Assembly: GCF_000715075.1 (NCBI RefSeq) | Contig: NC_134096.1 | Coordinates: 116,868,698 to 116,932,697, forward strand | DNA from: Nicotiana tabacum | Taxonomy: Eukaryota > Streptophyta > Magnoliopsida > Solanales > Solanaceae | Direction of reading: 5' to 3' | DNA length: 64,000 bases | Part shown: piece after piece, positions 1 through 11,139 of the stretch | How the letters are laid out: each line of letters starts with the position of its first letter | Numbering within the stretch: position 1 is the first letter of the stretch | The notes under the pieces: generated by a model | What the model saw: the letters and a program-made list of their open reading frames with translations, nothing else | Databases searched by the model: none | What the model was told of the DNA's origin: nothing | Translations under genes and position numbers: made by a program

Positions 1-1345
1 TACATTATATTAACAATATCGTCGACGATCATTTTATATCGGTTCTACTATTACCCAATAAAGACATAACTTATTGAGATCTATTTATCTTATTATTTTC
101 AGGTACCTGAGCCTCTCCCATGAGGTCTTATGAAATGTTATGTCGTAGTGCTCTTTTAGAGCACTTGCCTCCTTATTATGACCATCTTGAACATTTGCTC
201 CTCTCCTTTTTCAAGAAGTTTTATCTTTGGAACCAATTAGTCTATTATGCTTCATGCATGCCATAGACTCTATTCATTATGAACTTTATTTTATTTGGAG
301 TATTAGCAGCTGAATATGACATTTAGCTTTGGGTCAGCAAATGCGCTTGGCAATATTTTACAAATGAATTATCACTTGAACTTCAAGTTCACATTTTCTC
401 GTACGAGAAACTAGATGTACTCATAATAATTCATTACATATATTACTTTTTCTAGCTGCCCATTTTCTCCCCCTGTTATTGGGATCACCAACACATATTC
501 CTAACTTTATTTTGGGATCCATCTTTGTGCATTGTGGTGGAATAATTAAATCATATAACACATTCATATTTCTAGATGGAAATTATTTGGTTCCTGACCT
601 TGAACCGATTGTGATAGGGAGAACTTATCATGACTTGGATAGATGCGTACAAGTGCTGTTGTATATTAAATAATACATCACATACCAAATTTTATTTTTG
701 CCAGTTTTGTTCTCATAACCAATGGTTTAGATATAATTGGAGGCATACAATTTCTGCTAAACCAACTTGGATTTAAACCTGTATTATCAAGATAAATTAT
801 CATAATTTATACTCTGCAACTGTGCTCTAATAATTTGAGCAATCAATCTTGCAAAAAGCCAAACTGCAAGTTGATAACAAATGCACATATGACCATAGAG
901 TAAATGCATCTATTAAAATCATATAATAGTAAACGGTCCACATGGAAGGTGACTGAGCCCATATATTTATCACCTTTTATTCGTTCCAGAAATCAAAGGA
1001 TTCAATCCCAACCTTAACTGGTATATCATGAGAATAAGCAGCACGAGAGAATTCTTGAAGAATCTTATATTTCTTCAATATATGCCAATGTAATTCTCAA
1101 TTAATTTTTCGCATCATAATTGAACCGAGATGGTCAACCGGTCATGCCAACTAATATTTGTTTTAGTAAACCTCTAGTTTACTTGTGACATATGATTCTA
1201 TCATCATACTTATATTTGTGTAGTACAAAATAGAAAGAAAATCGGGTAATCTTTCATATTTACCCGTTATGATTATAGAAATATGAAGATATTCAATATT
1301 CCTTTCATTTATAGTCTCAATATGCCAACCACTTGATATATACAT
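1..1345 (-). pseudogene. copia pol remnant: GAG-pre-integrase and integrase
   Basis: Read on the minus strand this stretch gives recognisable copia polyprotein pieces in shifting frames. At 1345-1163 an open piece contains GWHIETINERNIEYL and LYYTNISMM, the stretch before the GAG-pre-integrase domain. At about 970-880 come MWTVYYYMILIDAFTLWSYV and LLSTCSLAF, the start of the integrase core around its first catalytic Asp. At 560-470 and 370-10 are pieces of the integrase C-terminal region and the linker to RT, including RKCELEVQ and VQVPENN. Stops and frameshifts occur throughout. The plus-strand ORF at 479-673 is its antisense shadow. Family assignment comes from recognising the order and spacing of these pieces; the integrase tail is too decayed to check the DDE residues. 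Confidence 0.7.
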
Positions 1346-1749
1346 TTGAAACTCAAAAAGTTTCTTATGAGACTTTACAATATCAATGTCGTGAATAATT
1401 TTATTTATCCGGGTAGTAGCAAATTAATTTTTCCGGAGCTCTTAATAACTTTTGTACTACAAAATCTTTTGTCACACCATTCATATAGTAAATATCTCGT
1501 TCACGGAGAAAATTATATCATAATAAATTATTATGGTCAAAATCATCAGAAGCAAAACTATTTCTTGCTTTAATTTTGCCTTTAATAACCTTTTATAAGG
1601 CACACTAAAATATATTATTTTTGGTGTATCACATGTACGAGATCAATGACATATTCATGTAACCACACAATAATATTTATTCTTTTTATTTCACTCAAAC
1701 GTCCCTTAGAGGTGGGTTGTGTGGTATTCGTCTAATCATGCATTGCATG

Positions 1750-2040
1750 TCTTTATTTATTACTTTTATCACATATTGCCACAGTCACCTTTAGGAATGA
1801 GACTGCATTCTCAATGCTTATCACAAGTCACATTCTCTTCAAGGAATGGATCATAATCAGCGGCGTGCTTTATTATTTTTTTCATATCAATTTGATGGTA
1901 AACATTGCCTTCATATTTTGAAGGACTATTTTGAGAACCCTTATTGTTCTCCTTTTATAATCATAGTGATGATTATTATTATTTTGATCTTTGGAACACC
2001 CACGTTTATTATTCAACTACTTGTCTTCATTTAGACTTAT
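1750..2040 (-). pseudogene. copia gag C-terminal remnant
   Basis: On the minus strand this stretch encodes a His/Asn/Tyr-rich, glycine-poor low-complexity piece (NNNNHHYDY) followed by lysine-rich sequence. That composition is typical of the part of this copia gag just before its zinc knuckle. It lies where gag is expected between the leader and the GAG-pre-integrase piece, and its right end meets the nested LTR at about 2050. No CCHC zinc knuckle is readable. The assignment rests on position and composition, so it is tentative. Confidence 0.4.
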
Positions 2041-2049
2041 TATGCGCCG

Positions 2050-2699
2050 CTACCATATTCAATTCAAGAATGGGAGTGAGCTCCGAAGTCGGAATTAAAA
2101 AGTCGGAATTATATTTTTTGGAGTGAGCTCCGAAGTCGGTATTAACGAGCCTCGAGTCCGAAGGTCGATCGAGGGGTCGGCTCGATAACCCTATCGAGCC
2201 CGTGACCGAATCGATCCGCAAGGCACTACTTCTAGGTCGGAAATGCACGACGCCCATCTTGAAGGTCGGAATCGAGCCAAGACCGAAAGGCCCAACCCAG
2301 TAACGAACTCGAGCCAGTATCGAGCTCACAGACAAGAGCCGTTACGATCGCACCAAGAGAGAGAATCTTGGCAGGAATCAAGGAAGAGATAGGTCATCAT
2401 GGGCCTTCCACTATATGTTTTATTTTATTATTTTTTGTAATAACCCTCTTCTATAAAAGGGGGAATCCTTGTAAGCTAAAAGGCAGAATGCATTGTAACA
2501 AAAGATCACTTCTCATATTGAAAGATAGCTCCTCATGCTTGTTTTATTTTACTTTATTCATTCTTTTGCTCAATTTTCCCATTCTCATAGTCAAGAATAT
2601 ATGTATCTCTATTTCTCTACACGATTTATATCGAATTGTATCGCATATCCTTAGAACCACACATAAAATCTAACGTTATCCGAATTTTTCCGGTAAACA
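2050..2699 (+). mobile_element. solo LTR-like insertion N1 in copia A
   Basis: A GC-richer block rich in TCGAG/CGAAGTCGG motifs begins near 2050, has a TATA box (tataaaagggg, about 2454-2464), and ends in the LTR-like terminus ccggtaaaca at 2699. It interrupts the minus-strand copia A sequence. No second LTR or PBS/internal region follows, so it is best read as a solo or truncated LTR of a gypsy family. The 5' boundary is uncertain: I could not find a target duplication matching the 3' flank atatg. A partial duplication of the gtgagctccgaagtcgg motif occurs at 2075-2140. Confidence 0.55.
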
Positions 2700-3288
2700 A
2701 TATGTAGGAACAAAGAAGTATGTAACAGATTGCATTCAAACCAGGAAGCTAAGTAATTTATCATGACTAAAATATTAGAACCGTTGAAGAAAATTTCTAG
2801 CTGTTTTAAGCAATTCACAAAGTGAGTTTCATTAAACACTAATCATCACACTATGATACGTCAATTAAAAGTGACAAAATGCTTGGTAATTGGACTTAAC
2901 TCTTTATCATTTAACTTGTCCTTCTAAGTTTTTAGACTAACAAAATCCTTGAAGCGATGGCACATGCTATGCAGTGTTGAAGTTCTAGTTTACAATTCTG
3001 AGGTGCTACTAATGTAAATGGGAGGTCCAGAAAGATTTACATATTTCAAGTGTGGAAACTTTATGTCTATATTTTTCATTTTACATTTATGATCAGTTTA
3101 ACAAATTAAGACAAGAAAATATTAGTAGATCGAGAAGCAAATGATGAATGAGAAAGAATGCGAGAAAGATCTTTAGCTGCCTTACGGTACGCTAAAGAAT
3201 ACCACTCCTCTGGCTTTGAATTTACCTTTCTCCAGATGTTTAAATCTTTTTAAAGTGCTCAAGAGAGAATATCGCGGTGCTGATAACG
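2700..3288 (-). other. copia A leader and gag start region
   Basis: Minus-strand sequence between the 5' LTR of element A and the nested LTR N1. Directly inside the LTR the minus strand reads cgttatcagcaccgcg, the usual position and form of a tRNA-iMet primer site (TATCAG core) in this copia family. The rest is AT-rich leader with no convincing open gag frame; the ORF at 2651-2839 has no recognisable domain. Confidence 0.5.
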
Positions 3289-3576
3289 TGTTATAAAATA
3301 AAAGTAATTTAGTAAAACATGAATAAGACATGTTGTTATGAAATAAAAGCAATTTAGTAAAACATGAACAAGAAATGGAGATAGAGAGAAAGAAGAGATT
3401 TTCTTCTTCAATTTGGTGTATTTTCCTATCTATTACAAGGCCTTTATATAGGCATGAAAAGTGAAGAAAAATATGTCATTGAATATGTCATTAAGCATAG
3501 AAATATATCATTAAGTATTTGAGAAGATCATGGAGGAAGAGTAGACATCCACTATAATTTGATTTTTCTTATAACA
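3289..3576 (-). repeat. 5' LTR of copia A
   Basis: 288 bp bounded by TGTTATAA and TTATAACA. The sequence is the inverted counterpart of the LTR at 11959-12258. Shared features are the paired ttagtaaaacatg motifs, the ggaaaatacacc block, a TATA-like tatata about 80 bp inside, and repeated gacatattcaatg units. The flanking five bases (taacg and gttat) do not match, as expected when the right-hand side is an LTR edge and the left side is the element interior. Confidence 0.85.
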
Positions 3577-3865
3577 GTTATTTAGTTAATAAGTAGTTAT
3601 TGGTTATTATTTTTTTAATTTAACTATCTATAAATTAATAAAATAAAATATTTTATAATAAAAAATGAAAATTAAAATAAAAACTGTCCATTCAAATTGG
3701 AGAGTAGTTTCAAGTTAGAGTTTTTAAATTATTTTAAAATTAAAAAATAAAATAAAATTAAAACTGCCAATTTAAAATTTCTTTGTTTTTTTAAATAATT
3801 TTTGTTTTTCTTTTTTTAAATAAAAAGCTTATTTATTCAGAAAATATTATTGAGAATGGTAGAAT

Positions 3866-3868
<3 letters not shown>

Positions 3869-3932
<64 letters not shown>
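3869..3932. repeat. (AT)n microsatellite, about 32 units
   Basis: Uninterrupted alternating AT for about 64 bases between agaataaa and tctatt. Confidence 0.95.
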
Positions 3933-3934
<2 letters not shown>

Positions 3935-4079
3935 TATTATATTATAAAAAGAAAGTAGCATACAAAAATTTAAATAAAGTAATATGCTAATAAAAGTTTC
4001 TATTAACAATGGAATAATACTAATTATTGGTTAATATCTATATTTATATCTATATCTATATCTATCTGTATACTAATTA

Positions 4080-4104
4080 AAGGAGAGGAAAAAGTCCTCT
4101 CCTT
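4080..4104. repeat. perfect 9-bp-arm hairpin
   Basis: Arms AAGGAGAGG and CCTCTCCTT flank a 7-base loop. It lies just before the G1 insertion in sequence that may be the end of a Helitron-like element (see findings). Confidence 0.8.
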
Positions 4105-5186
4105 AAGCCAAGTGTCAGCCTTAAAATTAGCCACATATAACGTATTAACTAATAACTAATTCAGCCATATGGCATAATATAACGACCCGGCCGGTCGTTT
4201 CGAGAGTTATAGCCCCATTTTTCTCATTTCTACTTCTTTTTGTGTTATCCAGCTATATTATATTATATCGGGTTAGTTGGTTCGGGTCCGGAAGGAACTC
4301 GGAGTGAATTGAGACACTTAGTCTCTTAAGTAGAAACTTAAGTTGGAAAAGTCAACTGGATGTTGACCTATGTGTAAACGATCTCGGATTTGAATTCTGA
4401 TGGTTCCGTTAGCTCCGTTAGGTAATTTTGGACTTAGGAGTGTGTCCGGAATGTGATTTGGAGGTCCGTGGTAGAATTAGGCTTGAATTGGCGAAATTAA
4501 AAATTTGACGATTTCAGTCGGCAGTGAAAAATTTGATATCGGGGTCGGAATGGAATTTCGGAAGTTGGAGTAGGTTCGTAGTGTCATTTGTGACGTGTGT
4601 ACAAAATTTGAGGTCATTCGGACGTGGTTTGGTTGGTTTTGGTATCGGTTGCCGAATTTGGAAATTTAGAAGTTCTTAGGCTTGAATCCGACGGTAATTT
4701 GATGATTTGATGTTGTTTTGAGTGATTCGAAGGTTCGACTAAGTTGGTATGTTGATATATGACTTGTTGGTATTTTTGGTTGAGCTTCCGAGGGCCTCGG
4801 AGTGATTTCGGGTGGTTAACGGATTTGTTGAAGTTGGAAATTTCAGGTGGAGCTGCTACTTCTGTTATTTCCGCACCTACGGAAGAAAGGGTCGTAGGTG
4901 CGAGGCCGCTGGTGCGCGTGGGGAATGCGCAGGTGCGGGAGATGCTGGGCCAAGGCTGGGAACGCAGGTGCGAAGAATTGGCCGCATCTGCGAGCCCGCA
5001 GGTGCGAGGCTTTGAGCGCAGATGCGGAGATGAGAAGTTTGGACTGGTTTCGCAGATGCGCACCTGGGACCGCAGATGCGAGTCCGCAGGTGCGAGGAAG
5101 GGGTCCGCAGGTGCGGAATCTGGGTGATTAAATGAATTGCGCAGGTGCGAGAAAATGGCCGCAGGTGTGAAAAACCTAGGCAGAAA

Positions 5187-5197
5187 CCATAAATAGA
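5187..5197 (+). promoter_or_regulatory. putative TATA box of G1 LTR
   Basis: ccataaataga lies about 1 kb into the LTR, right after the GC-rich repeat cluster. Its position suggests the LTR core promoter with the U3/R border shortly downstream. Confidence 0.5.
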
Positions 5198-6122
5198 ACC
5201 ATTCGCGAATTTTGGTCATTCTTCACAATTTCAACTCGGTTTTTGGAGCTTTTGGGAGAGGTTTGAAGAGGGAATCAAGGGAATTTCGTTGAGGTAAGTT
5301 ACTTGAGCACTAATACTTGTATATATGGTGATTTCCTGTTGTTTTAATCATGGTAATTTGTGAAAATGAGGGGTAAGGGCTTGAAATTTTTGGAGGGTAA
5401 TTTAAGGATTTGAAGGACCAAACGATGTCGGATTTTGATGAATTTGGTATGGTTAGACTCGTGAGTGAATGAGCTTTCTAGTTTTATGAATTTTGTCGGA
5501 TTTCGAGACGTGGGCCCGGGGGCCGGGTTTGAGCCACTTTCGGGTTTTGGTCTAATTTTTATAGTTTTCTTGTGGAATTTATTCCATTAGCGCGTATTGC
5601 TGGCATTGTACTGATTGTGAATAGATTCGAAGCATTTGGAGGCCGAGTCCAGAGGCAAGATCATTGCGGGTTAGAGATTTGACCGGTTTGAGGTACGTAA
5701 CGATTATAAATCTGGTCCTGAGGGTATGAAACCCCAGATTTTGTATCATTCTACTATTTTTAGTGACGCACATGCTAGGTGACGGGCGTGTGGGCATGCA
5801 CTGTTGGGGAATTATGACTTGGTCCGTCCCGTAGAAATTGTAAAGTTGCATACTTTGTTGAAACCATTTGATACTTATATGTTTTAGAAAGAATTTCTGT
5901 AAATTGGGCTGAATGCCATGTTTGGGTCTTGCGCCAATGCTTTTTGGACCCTTAGGGGCTGTTTCTTACCATCCTCTTATTGTTTTCGATTGAAAATCTA
6001 TACTCAGTCATGTTTATACTTGTTTACTGCATAACTCTATTTTATGACTCTATTTTGATACATATAAATATTTTGGGCCGAATGCCCTATTTTACTGAAA
6101 TGCCTGAGTGGCTTAAGAGATT

Positions 6123-6268
6123 TATGATTGAGTGAGGCCGAGGGCCTGATTTGTAAGGATGAGTATGGATCGGGGCTGCCCGCCTGCAACATACTTATGA
6201 CTGAGTGAGGCCGAGGGCCTGATTTGTGAGGATGAGTGTGGATCGGGGCTGCCCGCCTGCAACATACT
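6123..6268 (+). repeat. 73-bp tandem duplication in G1 LTR
   Basis: Two adjacent copies (6123-6195 and 6196-6268) both read from tatga(t/c)tgagtgaggccg to cctgcaacatact and differ at only a few positions. Confidence 0.9.
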
Positions 6269-7161
6269 TTATTATTTTGGCACGTGAGTTGTCCGTGCAG
6301 ATTATAGCGCTTGGGCTGAAGGAGCCCCTCCGGAGTCTGTACACACTCCCAGTGAGCGCAGATACCTACTGAGTGCGAGTGTCGAGTGCTGAGTGGCTGG
6401 GAGACATGAGTGATTGTGAGGTATGCTCGAGTGGCAAGAGTGATTGTGAGGTTTGCCCGAGGGGTTGTATATGAGTAATGTTTTGCCCGAGGGGCTGTTT
6501 ATGATTTTATCATTTTTGCTCACTTTTGCATTGAGCCTTCATTTGAAAAACTGTTGGAAAAATATCTTTAAATGATTTTTACTGGAACTGGATTTAAACG
6601 AGATGTTTGATTCAAATCCTGATTTTAAAAGCATGTGGTATTTTACTGAGATTTCCTGATATGAACGTTATATGCTTTATTGCTTGTCACTACTGCTCAG
6701 TCTTTATTTATTGTTGTTACTTTTTGAGTTGGCGTACTCATGATACTCCCTGCACCGTGTGTGCAGATTCAGGTATAGCTGGACACAGTAGCGGTTATTG
6801 AGTGTTCTGGTTGCAGATTTTCTAAGAGATAGCAAGGTAGCTGTTTGGCGATCGCAGCCCCTCCTCTTCTCCCTCTTATCTTCCTCTAGTTGTATTTAGT
6901 TATTTTCCAGGATGATTTAGCCTTGATATTGTTAGACAGATTGTAGCAGATGCTCATGACTAGTGACACCCCGATGTCGGACTTTTCTTTTTCGCACTTC
7001 TTTTTTCTTTGATTTGAACTCTTTAAATGGAGGTTTTATGTTAAATAACCTTGAAATTATCTCTAAAATTAAAATATCAGTTTGTTTTGGAAATGAGTCG
7101 GCTTGCCTAGTTCCACAATAGGCGCCATCATGACAGGGGTTAGTTTTGGGTCGTGACAGAT

Positions 7162-7173
7162 TGGTATCAGAGC
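7162..7173 (+). other. primer binding site (tRNA-iMet)
   Basis: TGGTATCAGAGC, complementary to the 3' end of initiator Met tRNA, lies three bases after the LTR terminus. Confidence 0.9.
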
Positions 7174-7357
7174 TTAGGTTACATAGGTCTCACGAGTCAT
7201 GAGCGGGTTTAGTAGAGTCTTGTGAATCGGTACGGAGACGTCTGTACTTATCTTCGAGAGGCTGCGGAACCTTTAGGAAACTCCACATTCTTGAATTCTT
7301 GTCGTACGAATCTGTTGATTCTAGTAACTAAACATCTGTTGTTTCATTCTCTCATAG

Positions 7358-8887
7358 ATGGTGAGGACTCCTACTACCGGTCAGGAGGGCCAGCCACCAG
7401 TACCACCAGCCAGGGCCGCGAGAGACCGAGGTCGTGGTAGAGGCCATGGTAGGGGCAAAGGTGCAGCCTGTACCGCAGTTGGGGCAGTACCTACAGATCC
7501 ACCATTTGTCCCAAATCAGGACCAAGTTCCAGTTGTTGATACACCAGCTCAGGCACCACCTGTGCCTATTGTGATTCCAGGACTTCAGGAGGCCCTAGCT
7601 CAGATTCTGACAGCGTGTACTGGCCTTGCTCAGGCGGTCTCTATTTCGACGGCCGCAGCCACTTCTCAGGTTAGGGGAGGCACTCAGACTCCCGTCGCTC
7701 GCACACCCGAGAAGGTTATTCAGGGGCTTCAGACACCGGAGGCACCACCAACCCAGCCGGTTGCTATTGCTCAGGATTATGTGGTTCCTGATATGCCTGA
7801 GGATGATCAGCGTAGGTTGGAGAGGTTTGGGAGACTTCAGCCACCACCTTTAAGTGGTACAGAGAGAGAGGATGCTCAGGACTTTTTGGACAGGTGTCAA
7901 AGGATACTCCGTACTACTAGTATTTTGGAGACTTATGGGGTCTCATTCACTACCTTTCAGTTTTTCGGGGTTGCACTCAGATGTTGGGAGACTTACGAGA
8001 GGCGTAGGCCTGTTAGCGCAGCACCCCTTACTTGGAAGCAGTTCTCCATGGTCTTTTTGGAGAAGTTCGTGCCTCGATCCCGTAGAGAGGAGCTGCGTAG
8101 ACAGTTTGAGTGGCTCCGCCAGGGTGATATGTCTGTGATGCAGTATGAGATACGGTTCTCCGAGTTGGCCCGTCATGTTATCTGGTTGGTTCCCACGGAT
8201 CGAGAGAGGTTCATGAGGTTTATTGATGGCCTCACTTATCAGCTACAGTTGCTCATGACCAGGGAACGGGTTTCGGGTGCTATCTTTGATGAGGTTGTCG
8301 ACATTGCTCGGCAGATTGAGATGGTTCGCGGTCAGGAGAGGGTTGAGAGGGAGGCCAAGAGGCCTCGTGGTCAGGGTGGATTAATCGGTGCTCCTTTTGG
8401 GGGTCAGTTCCAGCACAGTAGAGGTCGTCATTTCAGACAGGCTCAGTCAGCTCGGCCATTTCATCGGGGTGCATCATTTGGCCGTGGTTCTCACAGTTCT
8501 CATCAGGGCCACTCATCACTTAGTGCCCTTCCAGTTCAGAGTTCGTCCCGTGCTCCACCTATTCAGGGCTCTTCCATGCTAGGTTCTTCTACCAGTCATC
8601 CTAGTGTTAGGGGTTCCCTTTAGTTTTCGCCGCCAGTACCAGGGAGTTGTTTTGAGTGTGGGGAGCTAGGGCATATGTGGAGGCAGTGTCCTCGTCGTCC
8701 CGGAGGTCTATCTCAGTAGAGGAGTCAGCCCCCGACTACAGCACCAGTTACCTCACCACCCGCCCAGTCAGCTCGGGGTGGATGTCAGTCAGCTAGGGGT
8801 CGCCCTAGAGGGGGAGGCAGATCAGGGGGTGGTCAGGCCCGTTTCTATGCTCTCCCTGCCAGACCAGATGCTATTGCTTCAGATGCT
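7358..8887 (+). pseudogene. G1 gag (capsid and zinc knuckle)
   Basis: Capsid/nucleocapsid protein that would package the element RNA. From ATG 7358 a 421-codon open stretch starts with a Gly/Arg-rich and Pro-rich N-terminus. A Retrotrans_gag-type core follows around residues 145-320 (DAQDFLDRCQRIL, LTWKQFSMVFLEKFVP, MSVMQYEIRFSELARH), and a Ser/Gln/Gly-rich tail ends at a TAG at 8621-8623. The same frame continues past this stop into a CCHC zinc knuckle (8648-8689: CFECGELGHMWRQC) and a second TAG at about 8717. Both stops replace CAG-type Gln codons expected from context. The frame then runs into the protease. ATG 7358 is chosen because it is the first in-frame Met after the leader. Confidence 0.88.
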
Positions 8888-9277
8888 GTGATTACAGGTA
8901 TTGTCTCAGTTTGCCACAGAGATGCCTCAGTATTATTTGACCCTGGTTCCACGTATTCATATGTTTCCTCGTATTTCGCCCATTTTCTGGATATGCCCCA
9001 TGAGTCCTTAGTTTCATCTGTACATGTATCTACTCATGTGGGCGATACTATTATTGTGGACCGCGTATATCGGTCATGTGTGGTGGCTATTGGGGGTCTG
9101 GAGACCCGAGTGGATCTATTGTTGCTCAGTATGGTTGACTTTGATGTGATATTGGGTATGGATTGGTTATCTCCATGTCATGCTGTTCTAGATTGTCACG
9201 CTAAGACGGTGACGTTGGCTATTCCGGGAATTCTGAGGGTTGAGTGGAGCGGTTCTGTAGATTAAGTACCAAGTAGG
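8888..9277 (+). pseudogene. G1 aspartic protease (retropepsin)
   Basis: Retroviral-type protease that would process the polyprotein. The catalytic loop reads FDPGSTYSYVS; Asp-Pro-Gly-Ser in place of Asp-Ser-Gly is common in this gypsy group. It is followed by the flap-region sequence and VDFDVILGMDWLSPCHAVLDC, the conserved link to RT. It is in the same frame as gag and RT. A TAA at 9263-9265 interrupts the segment just before [15 protein letters not shown]. No methionine start is implied because this is an internal polyprotein domain. Confidence 0.88.
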
Positions 9278-11139
9278 GTGATTTCATATTTGAAGGCTCA
9301 GCGCATGGTTGAGAAGGGTTGCCCATCTTATTTGGCTTTTGTGAGGGATGTTAGTGCAGATACTCCTGTCATTGATTCTGTTCCGGTGGTACGTGATTTT
9401 CCGGATTCTACAGACCTACCGGGCATGCTGCCTGACAGGGATATTGACTTTGGTATTAATTTGGTGCCGGTCACTCAGCCCATATCTATTCCACCATATC
9501 GTATGGCACCGGTGGAGTTGAAGGAATTGAAAGAACAGCTTCAGGAACTCCTCGATAAGGGGTTTATTCGACCTAGTGTGTCACCTTGGGGTGCACCGGT
9601 TCTATTTGTGAAGAAGAAGAAGGATGGTTCCATGAGAATGTGTATTGATTACAGGCAGTTGAACAAGGTCACAGTCAAGAACAAGTATCCTTTGCCTCAC
9701 ATTGATGATTTATTCGACCAGCTTCAGGGAGCGAGGGTGTTCTCAAAGATTGATTTAAGGTCCGGTTATCACCAGCTGAAGATTCGTGATTCATATATTC
9801 TCAAAATAACTTTCAGAACTCGATATGGCCATTATGAGTTCTTGGTGATGTCTTTTGGGTTGACCAATGCCCCAGCAGCGTTCATGCATTTGATGAACAC
9901 TGTATTCCATCCCTATTTGGACTCATTTGTCGTTGTACTCATTGATGACATCCTGGTGTACTCTCGTAGCCAGGAGGAGCACGCTCAGCATTTCAATATT
10001 ACATTACAAAGATTGAGGGAGGAGAAGCTTTATGCAAAGTTCTCCAAATATGAGTTTTGGCTCAGTTCAGTAGCATTCTTGGGGCACGTGGTGTCCAGCG
10101 AGGGTATTCAGGTGGATCCGAAGAAGATAGAGGTGGTGCAGAGTTGTCCTAGACCATCCTCAGCCACGGAGATTAGGAGCTTTCTTGGTTTGGCGGGTTA
10201 TTACCGTCGCTTTGTTGAGGGATTTTCAACTATTGCATCGCCCTTGACCAAATTGACCCAAAAGGGTGCTCCATTCAGGTGGTCGGATGAATGTGAGGAG
10301 AGCTTTCAGAAGCTCAAGACTGCTTTGACCACAACTCCAGTGTTAGTTCTGCCATCATCTTTAGGTTCTTACACCGTGTATTGTGATGCCTCGAGGATAG
10401 GCATTGGTTGTGTTTTGATGCAGGAGGGTAGGGTGATTGCCTATGCCTCGCGCCAGTTGAAGACCCATGAGAAGAACTATCCTGTCCATGATCTTGAGTT
10501 AGCAGCCATTGTTCACGCCTTGAAGATTTGGCGTCATTATTTGTATGGGGTTCATTGTGAGATCTATACTGATCACCGGAGTCTGCAGTATCTGTTAAAG
10601 CAGAAGGATCTTAATTTGCGTCAGCGGAGATGGTTGGAGCTTCTTAAGGACTATGATATCACTATTTTGTACCATCCGGGGAAGGCCAATGTGGTGGCCG
10701 ATGCTTTGAGTCGCCGGGCAGTGAGTTTGGGGAGTTTAGCATATCTTCCAGCAACAGAGAGACCTTTGGCATTGGATGTTCAGACCTTAGCGGGCCAGCT
10801 TGTCAGATTAGATATTTCGAAGCCTAGCCGGGTATTGGCTTGTGTGGTCTCCAGGTCTTCTCTTTATGACCGTATCAGGGAGCGTCAGTATGATGACCCC
10901 CACTTGCTCGTTCTTCAGGACAGGGTTCGTAGAGGTGATGCTAGGGATGTGACTATTGGTGATGACGGCGTGCTGAGAATGCAGGGCCGGATATGTGTGC
11001 CTAATGTAGATGGGCTTCGAGAGTTGATTCTTGAAGAGGCCCACTGCTCGCGGTATTCCATCCATCCGAGTGCCGCGAAGATCTACCAGGATTTGAGGCA
11101 GCACTATTGGTGGAGGTGGATGAAGAAGGATATAGTTCT
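9278..11139 (+). pseudogene. G1 reverse transcriptase, RNase H and truncated integrase
   Basis: RT-RNase H part of the polyprotein, open for 624 codons. [22 protein letters not shown] near residue 120, [13 protein letters not shown] near 160, and the catalytic motif LIDDILVYS at about 221-229 (usual form F/Y-IDD). RNase H: YCDAS with its Asp near residue 370, then [11 protein letters not shown] and ADALSRR. The integrase zinc finger has both His ([12 protein letters not shown], near 589) but the chain ends at WMKKDIV before its two Cys. The last codons belong to the fused copia. The catalytic residues of RT and RNase H are present, but the upstream stops and missing integrase make it non-functional. 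Confidence 0.92.

Larger units (their letters stand above)
1..3576 (-). mobile_element. copia element A, 5' part, decayed
   Basis: Ty1/copia retrotransposon on the minus strand. Its 5' LTR is at 3289-3576. Leader, gag, GAG-pre-integrase and integrase sequence follow leftward to the window edge, where the reading reaches the integrase to RT linker. RT, RNase H and the 3' LTR lie outside the window. The frame is broken by many stops and indels, so it is dead. Another LTR (about 2050-2699) sits inside its gag region. Its LTR matches the LTR of copia fragment B (11959-12258) in inverted orientation, so A and B are copies of one family. Confidence 0.8.
3577..4177. other. AT-rich spacer without genes
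   Basis: Very AT-rich sequence with poly-A/T tracts. It holds an (AT)n microsatellite, a short tatatc repeat (about 4040-4066) and a hairpin at 4080-4104. No reading frame with recognisable domains is present on either strand. Confidence 0.8.
4178..7158 (+). repeat. 5' LTR of G1
   Basis: 2981 bp. It starts tataacgacccgg (the expected TG appears as TA) and ends gggtcgtgaca immediately before the primer site. It contains a GC-rich cluster of CGCAGGTGCG-like repeats (4860-5165), a TATA-like ccataaatagaa, and a 73-bp tandem duplication (6123-6268). The minus-strand 201-codon ORF at 4614-5219 is antisense LTR sequence and is not a gene. The matching 3' LTR is lost. Confidence 0.85.
4178..11139 (+). 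mobile_element. gypsy element G1, Tekay/Del-like, 3' truncated
   Basis: Ty3/gypsy retrotransposon with 5' LTR (4178-7158), tRNA-iMet primer site, and gag-PR-RT-RNase H in one frame from 7358 to about 11139. The integrase zinc finger is cut short and fused to copia sequence, so the integrase core, chromodomain, PPT and 3' LTR are missing. Long LTR, PBS type and pol sequence suit the Tekay/Del chromovirus group (recognition, not search). Three in-frame stops make it inactive. Confidence 0.9.

Noticed and set aside
479..673. 64-codon plus-strand ORF
   Set aside because: Antisense to the decayed copia integrase tail of element A.
4614..5219. 201-codon minus-strand ORF
   Set aside because: It is antisense to the GC-rich repeat cluster of the G1 LTR. 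Low-complexity translation, no domain, and similar ORFs in other frames show it is a base-composition effect.
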